The notes under the pieces were generated by a model. The model was not told the DNA's origin, did not search any database, and was given only the letters and a program-made list of their open reading frames with translations. A stretch of DNA of 64,000 nt from Kitasatospora albolonga (GTDB lineage: Bacteria; Actinomycetota; Actinomycetes; Streptomycetales; Streptomycetaceae), in assembly GCA_002082585.1 (NCBI GenBank), contig CP020563.1, forward strand, positions 7,620,001-7,684,000. Direction: 5' to 3'. Position numbers and translations under genes: made by a program. How positions within the stretch are numbered: the first letter of the stretch is position 1; every line of letters begins with the position of its first letter. This document shows, piece after piece, positions 17,789 to 27,000 of the stretch.

Positions 17789-18631
17789 ATGAATACCCGT
17801 TCAGTAGCAGCTCAGGGGCGCGGCCAGGCCAGGCGGGCCGCCAACAGCACCGCGGTGGAGGCCGGGGCCCGTGCCGGGTTCGGGGCCCGTGGGGTGATCT
17901 ACGTCCTCGTGGGCGCCCTCGCCCTTCAGATCGCGTTCTCCGGAGGCGGCGGACAGCAGGCGGACCGGGGCGGCGCGATCGCCGAGATAGCCGAGAAGCC
18001 GTTCGGCAGGATACTGCTGTGGCTGCTGGGCATCGGCCTGGTGGGCATGGCGCTGTGGCGGCTGTCCGAGGCCCTCTTCGGCCAGGCGGGGCCCGACGGC
18101 GGCAAGCCCACCAAGCGGGCCATGGCCGCGGGGCGCTTCGTCTTCTACGGCTTCGCCGCGTTCTCCGTCCTCTCCTTCGCCGCGGGCGACTCGGGCAGCG
18201 GCAGCGGTTCGTCCGACCAGCAGTCCCAGGACATCACCGCCAAGGCGCTGGGCTGGCCCGGGGGCCAGTGGATCGTTGCCATCGGGGGTGTCGCGGTCGC
18301 CGGGGCCGGCCTCTGGATCGCGGGCCGGGCCATCCTGCGGAAGTACCACAAGCACCTCAAGATGGCCGAGATGTCGCAGAAGGTGCGCCGCGCGGTCGAC
18401 ATCACCGGGGTGTTCGGCGGCTCGGCCCGCGGAGCCGTCTTCGCCACGGCGGGCGGGTTCGCCGTCGCCGCCGCCGTCAAGCACGAGCCCGACCGGTCCA
18501 AGGGGATGGACGACACCCTCCGCTCCTTCACGGAGACCCCCGTCGGCCCCTGGCTTCTGGTGGTCATCGCCCTGGGCCTGGTCGCCTTCGGGGTGTTCTC
18601 CTGGTTCAACGCCCGCTACCGCAAGGTCTGA
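17789..18631 (+). CDS. DUF1206 family integral membrane protein
   Basis: This 280-residue protein has about six transmembrane helices and three copies of the DUF1206 unit, each with a Gly/Ala-rich motif such as GFGARGVIYVLVGALAL and GSARGAVFATAGGFAV, the first near residue 30 and the last near residue 210. Function of the family is unknown. The ATG at 17789 was chosen as the first in-frame start after the dyad-bearing promoter region. Its last 16 bases overlap the convergent DUF4383 gene. Confidence 0.85.
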   Translation: MNTRSVAAQGRGQARRAANSTAVEAGARAGFGARGVIYVLVGALALQIAFSGGGGQQADRGGAIAEIAEKPFGRILLWLLGIGLVGMALWRLSEALFGQAGPDGGKPTKRAMAAGRFVFYGFAAFSVLSFAAGDSGSGSGSSDQQSQDITAKALGWPGGQWIVAIGGVAVAGAGLWIAGRAILRKYHKHLKMAEMSQKVRRAVDITGVFGGSARGAVFATAGGFAVAAAVKHEPDRSKGMDDTLRSFTETPVGPWLLVVIALGLVAFGVFSWFNARYRKV

Positions 18632-19167
18632 CCGACCCCGCCCCCGGTCACCCGGGGCGGCCCGCCGACCGCCGCGCCCCGGCGGGCCGCGTCCTCACGG
18701 GCGGCCTGTTCGGGGTGGCGGCGGCGCCAGTACGGGTTGTCGTGCGGCAGCCCGCCGGTGACCCGCCCGTACATCCCGAAGGTCAGGATCAGCAGCCCCA
18801 TCACAAAGCTGAAGATCACGTTCGGCATGCCGAAGTCCAGGATGTTCGCGCCCTTGTCCAGGATGAAGATATGGACGAAGCCGCTGAGCAGGAAGAGCGA
18901 GCCGACCGTCATGTTCACCATCGACGCGACGTTCCCGCCGACCGCCGCCCCGGCGATCAGCACCAGACCGACGACGACGGAGATCAGGCTCAGGAGGCCG
19001 TTCGTCGACAGCCCGGCCACCTGCGAGCCGCTCGTGTCGAAGAAGGCCAGCCGGTTGGCGAAGCCGAGGATGCCGAAGACCAGCAGGATGGCTCCGCAGA
19101 GCCCCGCCCCGATCCGGTACACGGTCGCCAGCCGGTGGTCCACGGGGAGTTCGTCGCTCAGTTTCAT
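18616..19167 (-). CDS. DUF4383 family membrane protein
   Basis: This 183-residue protein has four transmembrane helices (about residues 17-37, 54-78, 83-105, 113-135) with the family string NMTVGSLFLLSGFVHIF and a basic C-terminal tail. Function unknown. The start at 19167 has CAGGAG upstream. It lies downstream of the sigma factor gene on the same strand, separated by 159 nt of degenerate GATC-anchored repeats, so it may be co-transcribed with that gene or carry its own promoter inside the repeats. Confidence 0.82.
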   Translation of the reverse strand: MKLSDELPVDHRLATVYRIGAGLCGAILLVFGILGFANRLAFFDTSGSQVAGLSTNGLLSLISVVVGLVLIAGAAVGGNVASMVNMTVGSLFLLSGFVHIFILDKGANILDFGMPNVIFSFVMGLLILTFGMYGRVTGGLPHDNPYWRRRHPEQAAREDAARRGAAVGGPPRVTGGGVGQTLR

Positions 19168-19189
19168 GGCCGTCTCCTGTTCGGTGCCT

Positions 19190-19316
19190 GATCCGGTCGG
19201 TGTCGATCTGGCCGGTGTCTGATCCGCTCGATGTCCGATCGGTTCGGTTCGGTTCCGATCCGGTCGATGCCCGATCCGTTCGGTTCGATCCGTTCGGTTC
19301 CGATCGGTTCGGCGTC
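19190..19316. repeat. Eight degenerate GATC-anchored tandem units
   Basis: Units of the form GATCcGtTCGGTtcc begin at 19190, 19205, 19221, 19237, 19257, 19273, 19287 and 19302, with spacing 14-20 bases. They fill the gap between the sigma factor and the DUF4383 gene. Confidence 0.75.
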
Positions 19317-19326
19317 GAGGTCAAGG

Positions 19327-19941
19327 TCACTCCGCCGGGGCCGCGCTCTCCGCGACGGAGCGCCGGATGCGCAATATCGCGCGCCGGGCGTGACTTTTGA
19401 CCGTGCCGAGCGGCAGTCCCGTCCGCTCGGCGATCTGGACGTGGGTGAGGTCGTCGAAGAACGCCAGGCAGAGGATGCGCCGCTGCACCGGGGGCAGCTT
19501 GCGCAGCTCCTGCGCCACCAGCACCCGGTCCAGCGCCGCCTCCGTCCGCTCGGCCGTCCCGGGAACGCCGGAACCCTCGCGCGCCGCATGGGCCAGAGCC
19601 AGCTCCGTACGCCGGGAACGGGCCGCGTGGGCGTCCGCGATCTTGCGGCGGGCGATGCCGACCAGCCAGCCGGGCAGCGGCCCACGTACCGCGTGGTAGC
19701 CCTGGCGGCCCCGCCACGCGGCGAGGAACGTCTGCTGCGCCACGTCCTCGGCCTCCCGGGCGTCCCCCAGGGACCGTGCCGCCAGCGAGTACACCAGCGT
19801 GCCCCACCGGCGGTACACCAGGGCGAAGCTGTCCTCGTCGCCGCGCACGAACCCCGCGGCCAGCCGTTCCGACTCGGCCCGGTCCTCGGCCCGGGCGGGC
19901 GGCACGGCCACCGGGCCTGCCTGGCTGACGAGCGCCGTCAT
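19327..19941 (-). CDS. RNA polymerase sigma-70 family (ECF-like) sigma factor
   Basis: This 204-residue protein has sigma region 2 (about residues 35-100, LVYRRWGTLVYSLAARSLGDAREAEDVAQQTFLAAWR) and region 4 (about 140-195, LPPVQRRILCLAFFDDLTHVQIAERTGLPLGTVKSHARRAILRIRR), without region 1.1 or 3, so it is an extracytoplasmic-function type. No anti-sigma gene follows; instead a MerR/B12-type regulator gene is divergent from it. The start at 19941 has GAGAGGA upstream. By analogy with the LitS-LitR pair of Streptomyces coelicolor, the neighbour may control it, but that is inference. Confidence 0.88.
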   Translation of the reverse strand: MTALVSQAGPVAVPPARAEDRAESERLAAGFVRGDEDSFALVYRRWGTLVYSLAARSLGDAREAEDVAQQTFLAAWRGRQGYHAVRGPLPGWLVGIARRKIADAHAARSRRTELALAHAAREGSGVPGTAERTEAALDRVLVAQELRKLPPVQRRILCLAFFDDLTHVQIAERTGLPLGTVKSHARRAILRIRRSVAESAAPAE

Positions 19942-20120
19942 GTCTGTCCGTCCTCTCCGTTCCGCCCCGGGCCGGTCCGCCCGGACCCGCGGCGGCCGAT
20001 GGGGTCCTCCGCACGGGACGGGCCGCCCTCCGGGCAGGCCCGTCGCCCCGCTGATCTCCAGGCAACCGGGCGGCGGAGCACCGGGCAACATGCATCGTTT
20101 CTGCGTCGTATGGTGGAGGT

Positions 20121-21104
20121 ATGGACGATGCGGTCTCCACGCTCACCAGAGGGGCGGACGTCGGTGGTCTGACCACCGGAGCGGTCGCCCGGCTGCTGGG
20201 TGTGGCGCCGACGACCCTGCGCTCGTGGGACCGCCGCTACGGGATCGGCCCGGCCTCCCGCGAGGGCGGCCGGCACCGCCGCTGGACGGCGGCCGACCTC
20301 CGGCTGCTGGAGCGCATGTGCGGCCTGACGAACGCGGGCATGCCCCCGGCCGAGGCCGCTCGCGCGGCCCTGGCGACCGTCTCCCCGGACACCCCTCCCC
20401 GGCCGGACGAGCGGGGGAGCCGTGGCGGGGAGCCGTCCTCCCACGCGCCCGGGGCGCTCCCGGTGGGCCGGGCGCGCCGTGAGTGCCGGGGGCTGGCCCG
20501 GGCGGCCGTCCGGCTGGACGCGCAGGCCATGGACGAGCTGCTTGCCGCGTCGATCGACCGGTACGGGCTGCTCGCCGCCTGGGAGTCGGTCATCATGCCG
20601 ACGCTGCACGCCGTCGGCCGCAAGTGGGAGACGGCGGGGGAGCGGTACATCGAGGTCGAGCACCTGCTGTCCTGGCACGTCTCCAGCGCGCTGCGCCGGG
20701 CCGCCGCCCAGCGCCGCCCGGCGGCCGGTTCCGGTGTCTCCCTGCTGGCCTGCACCCCGGGCGAGAGCCATACGCTGGCCCTGGAGGCGCTCGCCGCCGG
20801 ACTCGCCCAACAGGGCCTGCCCGTCAGGATGTTCGGCGCCGCCCTGCCGGTGGAGGCGATGGAGGAGGCGGTACGGCGCACGGGGCCCGCCGCCGTCGTG
20901 CTCTGGGCCCAGTCCCGGTCCACCGCGAGCCGTGCGCTGGTGGCGCGCGTGGAGTCCATCGAGTGGGGAGTACGGGGCGCCCGCCGACGCCCTGCTGTCC
21001 TCGTCGCCGGGCCGGGCTGGGCCGGGCAGTTGCCGCCCGGGGCCCGCCATCCGTCCGGCCTGGCCGAGGCGTTGGACGCGCTCGCGGCCATCAGCCAACG
21101 GTGA
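20121..21104 (+). CDS. MerR family regulator with B12-binding-like domain
   Basis: This 327-residue protein has an N-terminal MerR helix-turn-helix (about residues 17-85, TTGAVARLLGVAPTTLRSWDRRYGIGP) followed by a helical bundle and a Rossmann-like domain as in CarH/LitR photoreceptors. The signature Trp and Glu-His appear as W169 and E180-H181, one residue further apart than the usual nine. G-E-S-H (H217) in CTPGESHTLALEAL matches the cobalt-ligating E-x-H motif. If it binds adenosylcobalamin it could be a light sensor. The RBS GGAGG precedes the ATG. Divergent from the ECF-like sigma gene. Family sure; light sensing is inference. Confidence 0.8.
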   Translation: MDDAVSTLTRGADVGGLTTGAVARLLGVAPTTLRSWDRRYGIGPASREGGRHRRWTAADLRLLERMCGLTNAGMPPAEAARAALATVSPDTPPRPDERGSRGGEPSSHAPGALPVGRARRECRGLARAAVRLDAQAMDELLAASIDRYGLLAAWESVIMPTLHAVGRKWETAGERYIEVEHLLSWHVSSALRRAAAQRRPAAGSGVSLLACTPGESHTLALEALAAGLAQQGLPVRMFGAALPVEAMEEAVRRTGPAAVVLWAQSRSTASRALVARVESIEWGVRGARRRPAVLVAGPGWAGQLPPGARHPSGLAEALDALAAISQR

Positions 21105-21238
21105 CCCCTTGTTTGAGGGGGAGTTGACGCACACCGCGGCGTGCGTCACCCGTTCATGCCGTCGGCCGGGGCTCGATGAGCGGCTCGCAGGGCTGGCCCT
21201 CCGGCGTGAGGACGAGCACGAACTCCCTGCCCGCCCCG

Positions 21239-22447
21239 CTACCGGCGCAGGAACTCCGCGAGCCCGGTCAGGAGGCGCTCGACGTCGTCGGTGTCGTTGT
21301 ACGGGGACAGCCCCACGCGCAGGCCGCCGTCGTCGCCCAGGCCCAGGTGGCGGGAGGCTTCGAGGGCGTAGAAGGAACCGGCCGGGGCGTGGACGCCGGA
21401 GCGGGCGAGGAAGCGGTACGCGTCCGAGGCGGCCCGGTTCTCGAAGCTGAGCAGCAGCGTGGGCGTCCGCTCGGCCGCCCGGGAGCGCACCGTCACCCCG
21501 TCCAGCCCGGCCAGCCCCTTCTCGATCGTCTCCCGCAGGGCGCCCTCGTGCTCGCCGATCGCCGCGAACGCGGACCGCAGCCGCTCCCGCCGCCCGGCCG
21601 CCGCGCCGCCGGTGCCCAGCTCCGCGATGAAGTCGACGGCGGCGCGGGTGGCCGCCAGCATCTCGTAGGGGAGGGTGCCGAGTTCGAAGCGCTCGGGTAC
21701 GGAGTCGCCGGAGGGCACCAGCTTGTCGGGCCGGAGGGTTTCGAGCAGCTCCGGACGGGCGCTGAGCACCCCGTGGTGGGGGCCGAAGAACTTGTACGGC
21801 GAGCAGACGAAGAAGTCCGCGCCGAGCCGCTCCACATCCACGAACTCGTGTGCCGTCAGGTGCACCCCGTCCACGTGGAGCAGCGCACCGGCCCGGTGGA
21901 CCAGCTCCGCGATCGCGGGGAGGTCGGGCCGGGTGCCGATCAGGTTGGACGCCCCGGTCACCGCGACCAGCCGGGTCCGCTCCGTCAGCAGCGCGCCGAC
22001 GGCCTCCGGGGGCAGCTCCCCGGTGGCCGGGTCGAACTCCGCCCACCGCACCACCGCCCCGGCCCGCCCGGCCGCCTGCACCCAGGGGCGGATGTTCGCG
22101 TCATGGTCCAGCCTGCTGACGATCACCTCGTCCCCGGGCGCCCAACTCCCGGACAGGACACGTGAGATGTCGTACGTGAGCTGGGTCGCGCTGCGTCCGA
22201 GGACGATCCCGGCCGGGTCCGCGCCCAGCAGGTCCGCCATCGCCCGCCGGAACTCGGCGACGAGGGTCTCCGCGTGGATCTCCCCGGGCAGCGTGGTGCC
22301 CCGGTTCGACAGCGGCCGGCTCAGGGCCTCGGTGAAGGCGGCGATGACGGGCGCCGGGGTCTGGGTGCCGCCGGGCCCGTCGAAGTGCGCCGTACCGGCC
22401 CGGAGGGCGGGAAACCGCGCGCGCAGTGTGCCGACGTCGTAGGTCAA
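21239..22447 (-). CDS. Class V aminotransferase, cysteine desulfurase-like
   Basis: This 402-residue PLP enzyme has the fold-type I class V layout: HFDGPGGTQTPAPVI at the start, substrate/cofactor residues HVDGVHLTAHEF (Asp binding the pyridine nitrogen), and the PLP-lysine in CSPYKFFGPHHG. It resembles cysteine desulfurase-like proteins (TIGR01976 type) of unknown substrate. No active-site Cys loop of NifS/SufS type is obvious. I chose the TTG at 22447 because GAGGAG lies upstream at the right distance; the longer frame is unlikely. It lies on the strand opposite the PTM cluster and probably is not part of it. Confidence 0.82.
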   Translation of the reverse strand: MTYDVGTLRARFPALRAGTAHFDGPGGTQTPAPVIAAFTEALSRPLSNRGTTLPGEIHAETLVAEFRRAMADLLGADPAGIVLGRSATQLTYDISRVLSGSWAPGDEVIVSRLDHDANIRPWVQAAGRAGAVVRWAEFDPATGELPPEAVGALLTERTRLVAVTGASNLIGTRPDLPAIAELVHRAGALLHVDGVHLTAHEFVDVERLGADFFVCSPYKFFGPHHGVLSARPELLETLRPDKLVPSGDSVPERFELGTLPYEMLAATRAAVDFIAELGTGGAAAGRRERLRSAFAAIGEHEGALRETIEKGLAGLDGVTVRSRAAERTPTLLLSFENRAASDAYRFLARSGVHAPAGSFYALEASRHLGLGDDGGLRVGLSPYNDTDDVERLLTGLAEFLRR

Positions 22448-23055
22448 GAGGAGACTCCTCGCTTCTGGGCGCCCGGCCGGTCCACGGTTGTGGCGACCGG
22501 CAGTCCGCCCAGGGGTTGTGCCCCGGGGCGGATGCGCGGTTCGGCGCCGATCATCGCAGGGCGCCCCCGCCTGGGGAAGGGGCGTCCCGCGCCGTCCGGT
22601 ACGCGGGCGCACCTCCCCGGCCGGCCGTGCGCCGCGGCGTACGTACACACGTCACAGCGCATTCGTATACGCCGTCACACAACACCAGGATGATCCTACG
22701 AGGAAATTATTCCTACAAATTTACCCGACCGGTCGCGGTGAAAGATTTCCTGTATTCCCTCGCGCCGGAAATTCCCTTCCTGGGGGCGTGCGGCGGGCGC
22801 CCGTGAAGCGCCCCTGATTTCGGTGGCGGGCGGTGGTTAAAAGCCGTGGGAATCGGAAATGAATGATCTGGGCCGATGGAGCTGGGGGGCATCGGTTCAC
22901 GCCACGGCCCGTTCTCATCGGAGCCGGGTGTCCGGAATTGATCGGTGCATGGGCAACTGCTCACGCCCCGGGGTGCCCATCGCCCCCTCGGGCGCCCTTG
23001 AACTGCTCCGATGCGATGTTCTCTCCTGGATCACAGCTGCTGCGGAGGGTCACGG
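22448..23055. other. Intergenic control region upstream of the PTM cluster
   Basis: This 608-nt gap separates the divergent aminotransferase and the first PTM gene. The part 22684-22775 is markedly AT-rich. It holds two adjacent palindromes (22687-22714) and no credible coding region. The PTM operon promoter should lie in this region or nearer 23000. Confidence 0.6.
22687..22714. promoter_or_regulatory. Two adjacent AGGA/TCCT palindromes upstream of the PTM operon
   Basis: AGGAT-G-ATCCT (22687-22697) and AGGAA-ATTA-TTCCT (22701-22714) are both perfect inverted repeats spaced by three bases and share the pattern AGGA...TCCTAC. They look like tandem operators for a dimeric regulator. Confidence 0.5.
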
Positions 23056-24048
23056 ATGGACGAGTGCGAGCGGTCCGCCGATGGCGAGAACGACAGGAAT
23101 GGCGAGATCGATTCGGTTACCTATTCGGATGGCGGGAAGAGGGCGGGCGGAATCTCTCCGGCCTCCCTCCTCCGTGCGGCCGCCTATCCGGTTCTTTTGC
23201 TGGCTGTCGTCCTCGTGGGCGCCGCCGCATTGGTTCTGCGTTGGGACCCGGCCGTCGTGAGCCCGCTTTTTCTCGTCGGGACCCTGGTGTATCTGGCCGT
23301 TCTCGAACAACTGATTCCCTATGACCGGAGCTGGCACCCGGGAAAGGACGAGTGGCGCTGGTACGGCGTCTACTTCCTGCTCACCATGGCGGGGAGCGGG
23401 CTCGCGCAGCTTCTGGTCACGGCCGCCGTGGGGCGGATCGCGCCCGGCGAACCGGCCCACTCCCTGTGGGCCGAGATCCCGGGCGCCCTGCTGGCCGGAT
23501 CGCTCGTCAGCTATCTGGTGCACCGGCTGGGCCACACCAGCGCCCTGCTGTGGCGGCTGCACGGGGTCCACCACGTACCGCAGAAGGTCAACGTCGCCAA
23601 CAACGGGGTCAACCACGTCCTGGACATCGTCCTGGCCCAGAGCCTCGTCCAGCTGACCCTGGCCCTGCTCGGGTTCTCCCGCCCCGCCGTCCTGGTCACC
23701 GGGCTCTTCGTCGTCGCCCAGGGCTATTTCGTCCACGCCAACATCGACGTCCGCATCGGGCGGCTCAACCATGTGCTGGCCAGCCCCGAACAGCACCGCC
23801 TCCACCACAGCACCGACCTGTCCGAAGCAGGCCACTACGGCTCCGACCTCTCCTGCTGGGACCACCTCTTCGGCAGCTTCACCTGGCGGCCCGGCCGCGA
23901 ACCCGCCGCCGTCGGCCTCCACGACCCGGCCTCCTTCCCCGGCACCGGGGAGATCCTCGCCAGCCTTCTGCACCCCTGGCGGCGGCGGCCGGAACCGGAG
24001 CCTCCGGCCGGAACCGGGACCCCGGCCGGACCGGACGCCACCCCCTGA
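23056..24048 (+). CDS. ftdA: PTM hydroxylase, sterol desaturase/fatty acid hydroxylase family
   Basis: This 330-residue membrane di-iron oxygenase has four to five hydrophobic segments and the three histidine clusters of its family: HRLGH (about residues 155-159), HGVHH (about 170-174) and HRLHH (about 250-254). In PTM pathways the homologous enzyme hydroxylates the ornithine-derived part (C-3) of the tetramate macrolactam. The ATG at 23056 has GGAGG nearby and starts the homologous region. It is the first gene of the PTM operon, 28 bases ahead of the PKS-NRPS gene. Confidence 0.88.
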   Translation: MDECERSADGENDRNGEIDSVTYSDGGKRAGGISPASLLRAAAYPVLLLAVVLVGAAALVLRWDPAVVSPLFLVGTLVYLAVLEQLIPYDRSWHPGKDEWRWYGVYFLLTMAGSGLAQLLVTAAVGRIAPGEPAHSLWAEIPGALLAGSLVSYLVHRLGHTSALLWRLHGVHHVPQKVNVANNGVNHVLDIVLAQSLVQLTLALLGFSRPAVLVTGLFVVAQGYFVHANIDVRIGRLNHVLASPEQHRLHHSTDLSEAGHYGSDLSCWDHLFGSFTWRPGREPAAVGLHDPASFPGTGEILASLLHPWRRRPEPEPPAGTGTPAGPDATP

Positions 24049-24076
24049 TCCATCACCACGACCTGAGGAGTTCGAC

Positions 24077-27000
24077 ATGGCCGACGCTGACAACCGGGCG
24101 TTACGGAACAAGGTGGCGATCATCGGCATGGGCTGCCGCCTGCCCGGCGGGGCCTCGGACCACCGGACGTTCTGGCGCAACCTGATGGCGGGCAAGGACT
24201 GCATCACGCCCACCCCGCCCGACCGGTACGACGTCACCACGCTCGGCAGCCGGTTCCGGGAGAAACCCGGGCGCCTGGTGGGCGGTCGCGGTGGATACAT
24301 CGACGGCTTCGACGAGTTCGACCCCGCCTTCTTCGGTATCAGCCCCCGCGAGGCCGACCACATGGACCCGCAGCAGCGCAAGCTGCTGGAGGTCGCCTGG
24401 GAGACCCTGGAGGACGGTGGGCAGCGCCCCGCCGACCTGGCCGGGCGGAACGTCGCCGTCTATGTCGGCGCGTTCACCCTCGACTACAAGATCCTCCAGT
24501 TCGCGGACCTGGGCTTCACCTCACTGGCCGCGCACACCGCGACCGGGACCATGATGACGATGGTGTCGAACCGGATCTCGTACTGCTTCGACTTCCGGGG
24601 CCCCAGCCTCTCCGTCGACACCGCGTGCAGCTCCTCCCTGGTCGCCGTCCACCTCGCCTGCCGGGCCCTGGACAGCGGCGAGTCCGATCTCGCACTCGCC
24701 GGGGGCACCCTGCTGAACCTTGCCCCGCAGTACACCATCGCCGAGACGAAGGGCGGCTTCCTGTCGCCCGGGGGCCGCTCCCGTACGTTCGACGCCGACG
24801 CCGACGGCTACGTACGGGCCGAGGGCGTCGGCCTGGTCGCGCTGAAGCGGCTGGAGGACGCCGTACGGGACGGGGACCGCGTCCACGCGGTGATCCTCGG
24901 CAGCGGGGTCAACCAGGACGGCCACACCAACGGCATCACCGTGCCCAACCCCGACGCGCAGGTCGCCCTCATCCGCCGGGTCTGCGCCGAGGCCGGGATC
25001 ACGCCCGGCGAGCTCCAGTACATGGAGGCGCACGGCACCTCCACCCCGGTCGGCGACCCGATCGAGGCGGGAGCCCTGGCCCGCGCCCTCGCCGTCGGCC
25101 GCAGGCCGGGCGCCCGCGCGTACGTCGGCTCCGTGAAGACCAACATCGGGCACACCGAGTCCGCCGCCGGGATCGCCGGGCTGATCAAGACCGTCCTGTG
25201 CCTCAAGCACCGGCACATCCCGCCCCACATCAACCTGGAACGCCTCAACCCCGCCATCGACCAGGCCACCCTGCCGTACGAGATCCCCACCCGGCCCACC
25301 CCCTGGCCCGAACACGACGGGCCCGCCCGGGCGGGCGTCAACTCCTTCGGATTCGGCGGCACCAACGCCCATGTCGTCCTGGAGGAGGCCCCGGCACCCG
25401 CCCGGGAAGCCGAGGCTTCCGAGGAACGGGCCTGGAGCATCCTGCCGCTGAGCGCCCGCCACCCGGACGCCCTCCCGGAGCTGGCGGCCGGCATCCGCGG
25501 CGAGCTGGCCGGGGAGAACGGCCCGGCCGTGGCCCTGCCCGACCTCGGCCACACCCTCGCCCACCGCCGCCAGCACCTCCCGCACCGGCTCTCCGTCGTC
25601 TACTCCTCACGCGCCTCCCTCGACGAGGCACTCGCCGCCCACCAGCGGGGCGAACCCCACCCCCGGGTCGTCCAGGAGCGCAGCCGGGACGCCGAAGCCC
25701 GGCGCCTGGTCTGGGTCTTCACCGGCATGGGCCCCCAGTGGTGGGGCATGGGCCGCCAACTCCTGGACAGCGAACCGGTATTTCGCGAGGCCGTCACCCA
25801 GTGCGACCGCGCGCTGCGGGAGTTCGCCGACTGGTCCCTGATCGAGGAGCTGTCCGCCGGGGAAGCCACCTCGCGCATGGGCGAGACCTGGCTCGCACAG
25901 CCCGCCAACTTCGCGCTCCAGGTCGGTCTCGCGGCCCTCTGGCGGGCGTACGGCGTGCGCCCGGACGCCGTCGTCGGACACAGCACCGGGGAGATCGCCG
26001 CCTTCTACGAGGCGGGCGTCTACTCCCTGAGGGACGCGGCCCGGATCGCGGTGCACCGCAGCCGCCTCCAGCAGACCCTGGCGGGCACCGGCACCATGCT
26101 GGCGGTGGCGCTCACGGAGGACGAGGCGGAGCGGCGCGTACGCCCCTACCGCGACCGGGTATCGGTCGCCGCCGTCAACAGCCCGACCTCCATCACGCTG
26201 GCCGGGGACGCGGACGCGCTCGCCCTGCTGGCCGAGGAGCTGCGGGCCGAGCGGCTGTTCGCCAAGTTCCTCACCGTACAAGTGCCGTACCACAGCGTCG
26301 GCATGGAGCGGATCAAGGACCAACTGCTCACCTCACTGGCCCCCTTGGCGCCGCGCCCGGCCAGGCTCCCGCTCTACCTGACCGGGGCCGAGGGCAGGGC
26401 CCGGGGGCCCGAACTGGACGCCGCCTACTGGTGGAAGAACGTACGCGACCGGGTACGGTTCCGGGCCGCCGTCGACCGCCTCGCCCACGACGGCCACCAG
26501 CTGTTCCTGGAGATCGGCCCGCACCCGGTCCTCGGCCACGCCGTCCGCGAGTGTCTGGAGACCACCGGGGCGCCCGGGCTGACCCTGCCCTCGATCCGCC
26601 GCCAGGAGCCCGAGAGCGAACGGTTCGCGCTCTCCCTCGCCTCCCTCCACAACCTGGGCGCCGACATCGCCTGGGACGCCCTCCAGCCCACCGGCCGGCC
26701 GGTCACCCTGCCCCGTCACCCCTTCCGCCGCGACCGGCACTGGACCGAACCCCGGGCGGTCGCCCAGGTCCGCCTGGGCCACCTCGACCATCCCCTCCTC
26801 GGCCGCCGCACCGACCGGGCGGAACCGGCCTGGCAGGCCCGCCTGGACACCGAATCCCTGCCCTACCTGGCCGACCACCGCATCCAGGACACCGTGGTGT
26901 TCCCCGCCGCCGGGTACATCGAGATGGCGACCCAGGCCGCCCTGCGGCTCACCGGCGCCACCACCGCCGTCCTCGCCGGTATCGACCTGCGCAGGGCGCT

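Noticed and set aside
20083..20110. Possible ECF-type promoter upstream of the MerR gene (GCAAC and CGTA elements)
   Set aside because: The inferred transcript start would fall at or past the RBS, so it does not fit the annotated start; too weak to list.
22859..23324. Frames overlapping the start of the PTM hydroxylase
   Set aside because: Out of phase with the conserved hydroxylase and without recognisable domains.
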